DNA of 64,000 nt, taken from positions 21,438,335 through 21,502,334 of the forward strand of contig NC_088788.1 in assembly GCF_949628265.1 (NCBI RefSeq), read 5' to 3'. The stretch comes from Cloeon dipterum. Its lineage: Eukaryota > Arthropoda > Insecta > Ephemeroptera > Baetidae. A program made the position numbers and the translations under genes. Shown here one piece after another: positions 61,642 to 64,000 of the stretch (the stretch's first letter is position 1; every line of letters starts with the position of its first letter). The notes beneath the pieces were generated by a model. The model had not been told where the DNA came from. It searched no databases and was given only the letters and a program-made list of their open reading frames with translations.

Positions 61642-64000
61642 ACAAGATATTTGCTCAAAAGGGTAGAAGTATCCTTTTGTGTGAACGATTAATTAAGGTT
61701 TTTAGATTTTACTAAGATATTAAATGAAAATAGCTCATAATTTACAATGGTATTTAAAAATTCATTTGCCAGTTTACTCCGCATAATATATGAGCGAAAT
61801 TTGCGACACGCTCAACCCATAAAGTTAAATTATTGTTTAGCAATTGAACCTTTCTCCGATACTCCACAGCTAGTTGCTTAAACTCACTTTTCCACTAAGC
61901 AGGGAGGCATTTCCATGAAACACCTGTGTCCCCGCTGTTGGTTAGACGAGAGAGACAGCAGTAAGTGCGCGGCGACGCTCGAGGGTCTCGTGGGAAATCG
62001 TGCTGATTGCGTATACAACTCCCAGTTCTATTTAATAACCAACCCTGTTGTGTGGGTTGCATTCAAGAGCGGTAGGGAAAGTAGTCCATCTTTTGTCTCG
62101 TCCAACAATATTTATTTTGTTTGCTTCATGAATAATGATAGAGAGAGCGATTAGCTTAATATCCGTGAGCGATCGGCTTCCGCTTTGTCAATAATTCACC
62201 AGTGTGGCATCCAGCAACAATAAAAATGAGAGAATAAGTGAGAGACTGGAACGGTTGGTGCATTTTGAATTAATATTCATCAATATACCTGCGGGCTGAA
62301 TGTTTTATGTTTGACAAAAAATGTAATATTTCAATTCCATAATATACGCAAGCAGGGTGATAAAGTCAACGCATAATAATTTTAAATATGCTTCGCTGTA
62401 TTAGCACGCAAATTGCACGGCTTCGAATTTAATGAAGTCCCCATGCTACTAAATGAAAACATACATGGGGAGTAAAATGTGCATGACTGAGCGCAGAAGC
62501 GAACGCAAAATTCCTTCAGTGCAAGCACGCATGTGAATGTACACCGGGGTCACATTTTTAGTTATATGTAACGCAATTGTTACATTCCTCTGTCCATGAG
62601 CACACGCCCGTTTATTTTAATTTGATAGCCAGAATAAACTTAAAATGTGGAGAGTTAAGTGTCACTGTAAATCACTTCCACCATGACCATTTTTTACCGA
62701 GGAATTTTAATTGTAAAATGCTAAATTTCACTGCATGCCGAAGAAAATAAGAACGTACATTTAAAAAAAGGCATTTTTTAGCGTATGTGACGAAATTTAT
62801 ACAAAAATCTACATACCTGGTACAAGCATCAACGGAAATGCCGCATGCACATTTATTTAGTTAATTAATTCCAATAAAACTCAATTTTAACATAATTTTT
62901 AATGATTTGAGAACAACTAGAACGCAAGGGAAAAGTCAACAGAATGGAAAGTGTGATTGAAATTCAAGGTAGTTCAAGAGTATAAAAATCTAGCCTATTT
63001 TTATTCGATTGTCTTGAAAACAATGATGAAAAAACAACTGCTTTTTTTAATTTAAAATTTCACTTCATTTATAAAATATTGTTATTAGAGGTCAAAATTA
63101 TACTTCTGTACATAGCTTTTTAAGCAGAACAGACAGAGGAGACAGTTACATTAATGGATGGTTGAAGTGCAATCCACGCCATTTGTTTGTCGTCATTTAG
63201 CAGATGACGTCGCATTGACAATCAGGCAAATAAATTATCGTTGACCGACAAATGTTGGCTTATTAAAAGTTATGGCCGCGCAGTGCCATTAATAAAATGA
63301 CAGAAGAATTTCAAATAAAAAGCGCCACTTAACCGGTGAAATATATTTCTGCGTCTGTCACATTTCGAGAGTCGTGTGTTTGTTTTAAGGAGAGGCAGCG
63401 CGGCACAAAAGAGTCAGCCCGAGTATGTGTGCCACTTGTCCCCTTGGAGAACAGCTGCCTGATGCTCACTTTCTCACCCGTGAGGTGTGGGTGTCTGTTT
63501 TTAGATATCTGGTTACGCTTTGCACTTAACAACTTGAAATATTACAAGCCGACACTATCATCACCAAACAGCATTTCGATTTTTCCACGGCAAAAAGCAA
63601 CAGCCGCGCCGCTGAATAGCAAATTCACAGAACGTAGTATCCTGTTTCTGGGCGAGCGAAGAGGAGTAGGCATTTCCTCTACTTTTTATATTGGATCAGC
63701 ACCACGTGTTTCTAAAAGATAACATTATTTTATGTTCCCTTTTTATTTTATAAAATAATTTTTATATGCTTAGCAAATTAAAAAAATGGAATAAGTTTTT
63801 ATTTCAAAAGTAGGGACTACATTAAACCTTTCCTCGAATTAAAAATAATGAAAATATTTAGGATACAAAGTTGGTACTCATTGTGTACCGCTCAAACTTT
63901 TCTGCCTGGAAGAAAGGGACTCTAAATTTTAATTAGAGCTCAGGAGGAGGGGCATAAACAACAATTACGTGGAGTCTGACTGCATCCCCAGAAGGATACA
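61642..64000. other. Gene-poor interval to the end of the window
   Basis: No conserved coding sequence, RNA gene or further transposon boundary was recognised. The sequence is AT-rich overall. The longest open frame, 63336-63722, has no recognisable domain. Confidence 0.6.

Noticed and set aside
1..64000. CRISPR arrays, bacterial operons or phage-like systems
   Set aside because: Nothing of the kind is present; the window is spliced animal genomic DNA.

Overview
The window is a stretch of animal nuclear DNA. The genes are multi-exonic with GT-AG introns, there are no bacterial features, and AT-rich tracts alternate with CpG-rich patches. An arthropod, most likely an insect, is the best reading. 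The first gene encodes a DIP-type (Dpr-interacting protein) three-Ig cell-surface protein, a family best known from insects. Many introns in the gene-dense part are only about 57-80 bases. The species cannot be fixed from the sequence alone.

Layout: (1) 1-27.4 kb, + strand. Seven exons of a DIP/lachesin-like neuronal Ig protein are spread over 24 kb; the signal-peptide exon is not seen. Its introns are 0.5-6 kb and hold simple repeats and CpG-rich patches. (2) 29.7-47.7 kb. Five compact, conserved genes are tightly packed: CFAP57 (-), GPAA1 (-), PGM2 (+), MCMDC2 (-) and NOP14 (+). CFAP57 and GPAA1 are tandem, about 0.15 kb apart. GPAA1/PGM2 and MCMDC2/NOP14 are head-to-head pairs with probable shared promoters. 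PGM2/MCMDC2 are tail-to-tail, with poly(A) hexamers only about 20 bases apart. (3) 47.7-64 kb. About 16 kb holds no gene I can recognise. It contains one clear non-autonomous hAT-type transposon at 60568-61633, with terminal inverted repeats and an exact 8-bp target duplication.

The packed genes share no pathway: ciliary/axonemal scaffold (CFAP57), GPI-anchor transfer in the ER (GPAA1), pentose/hexose phosphate metabolism (PGM2), meiotic recombination (MCMDC2) and small-subunit ribosome assembly (NOP14). One indirect link is that the DIP protein ends in what looks like a GPI-attachment signal, a substrate for the complex containing GPAA1.

Exon models were built by hand from splice sites, reading phase and remembered family similarity. 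All five complete models keep frame from start codon to stop codon: 1151, 630, 600, 629 and 842 residues. Two junctions needed a non-default choice and are flagged: the CFAP57 exon 4/5 acceptor and a GC-AG intron in MCMDC2.
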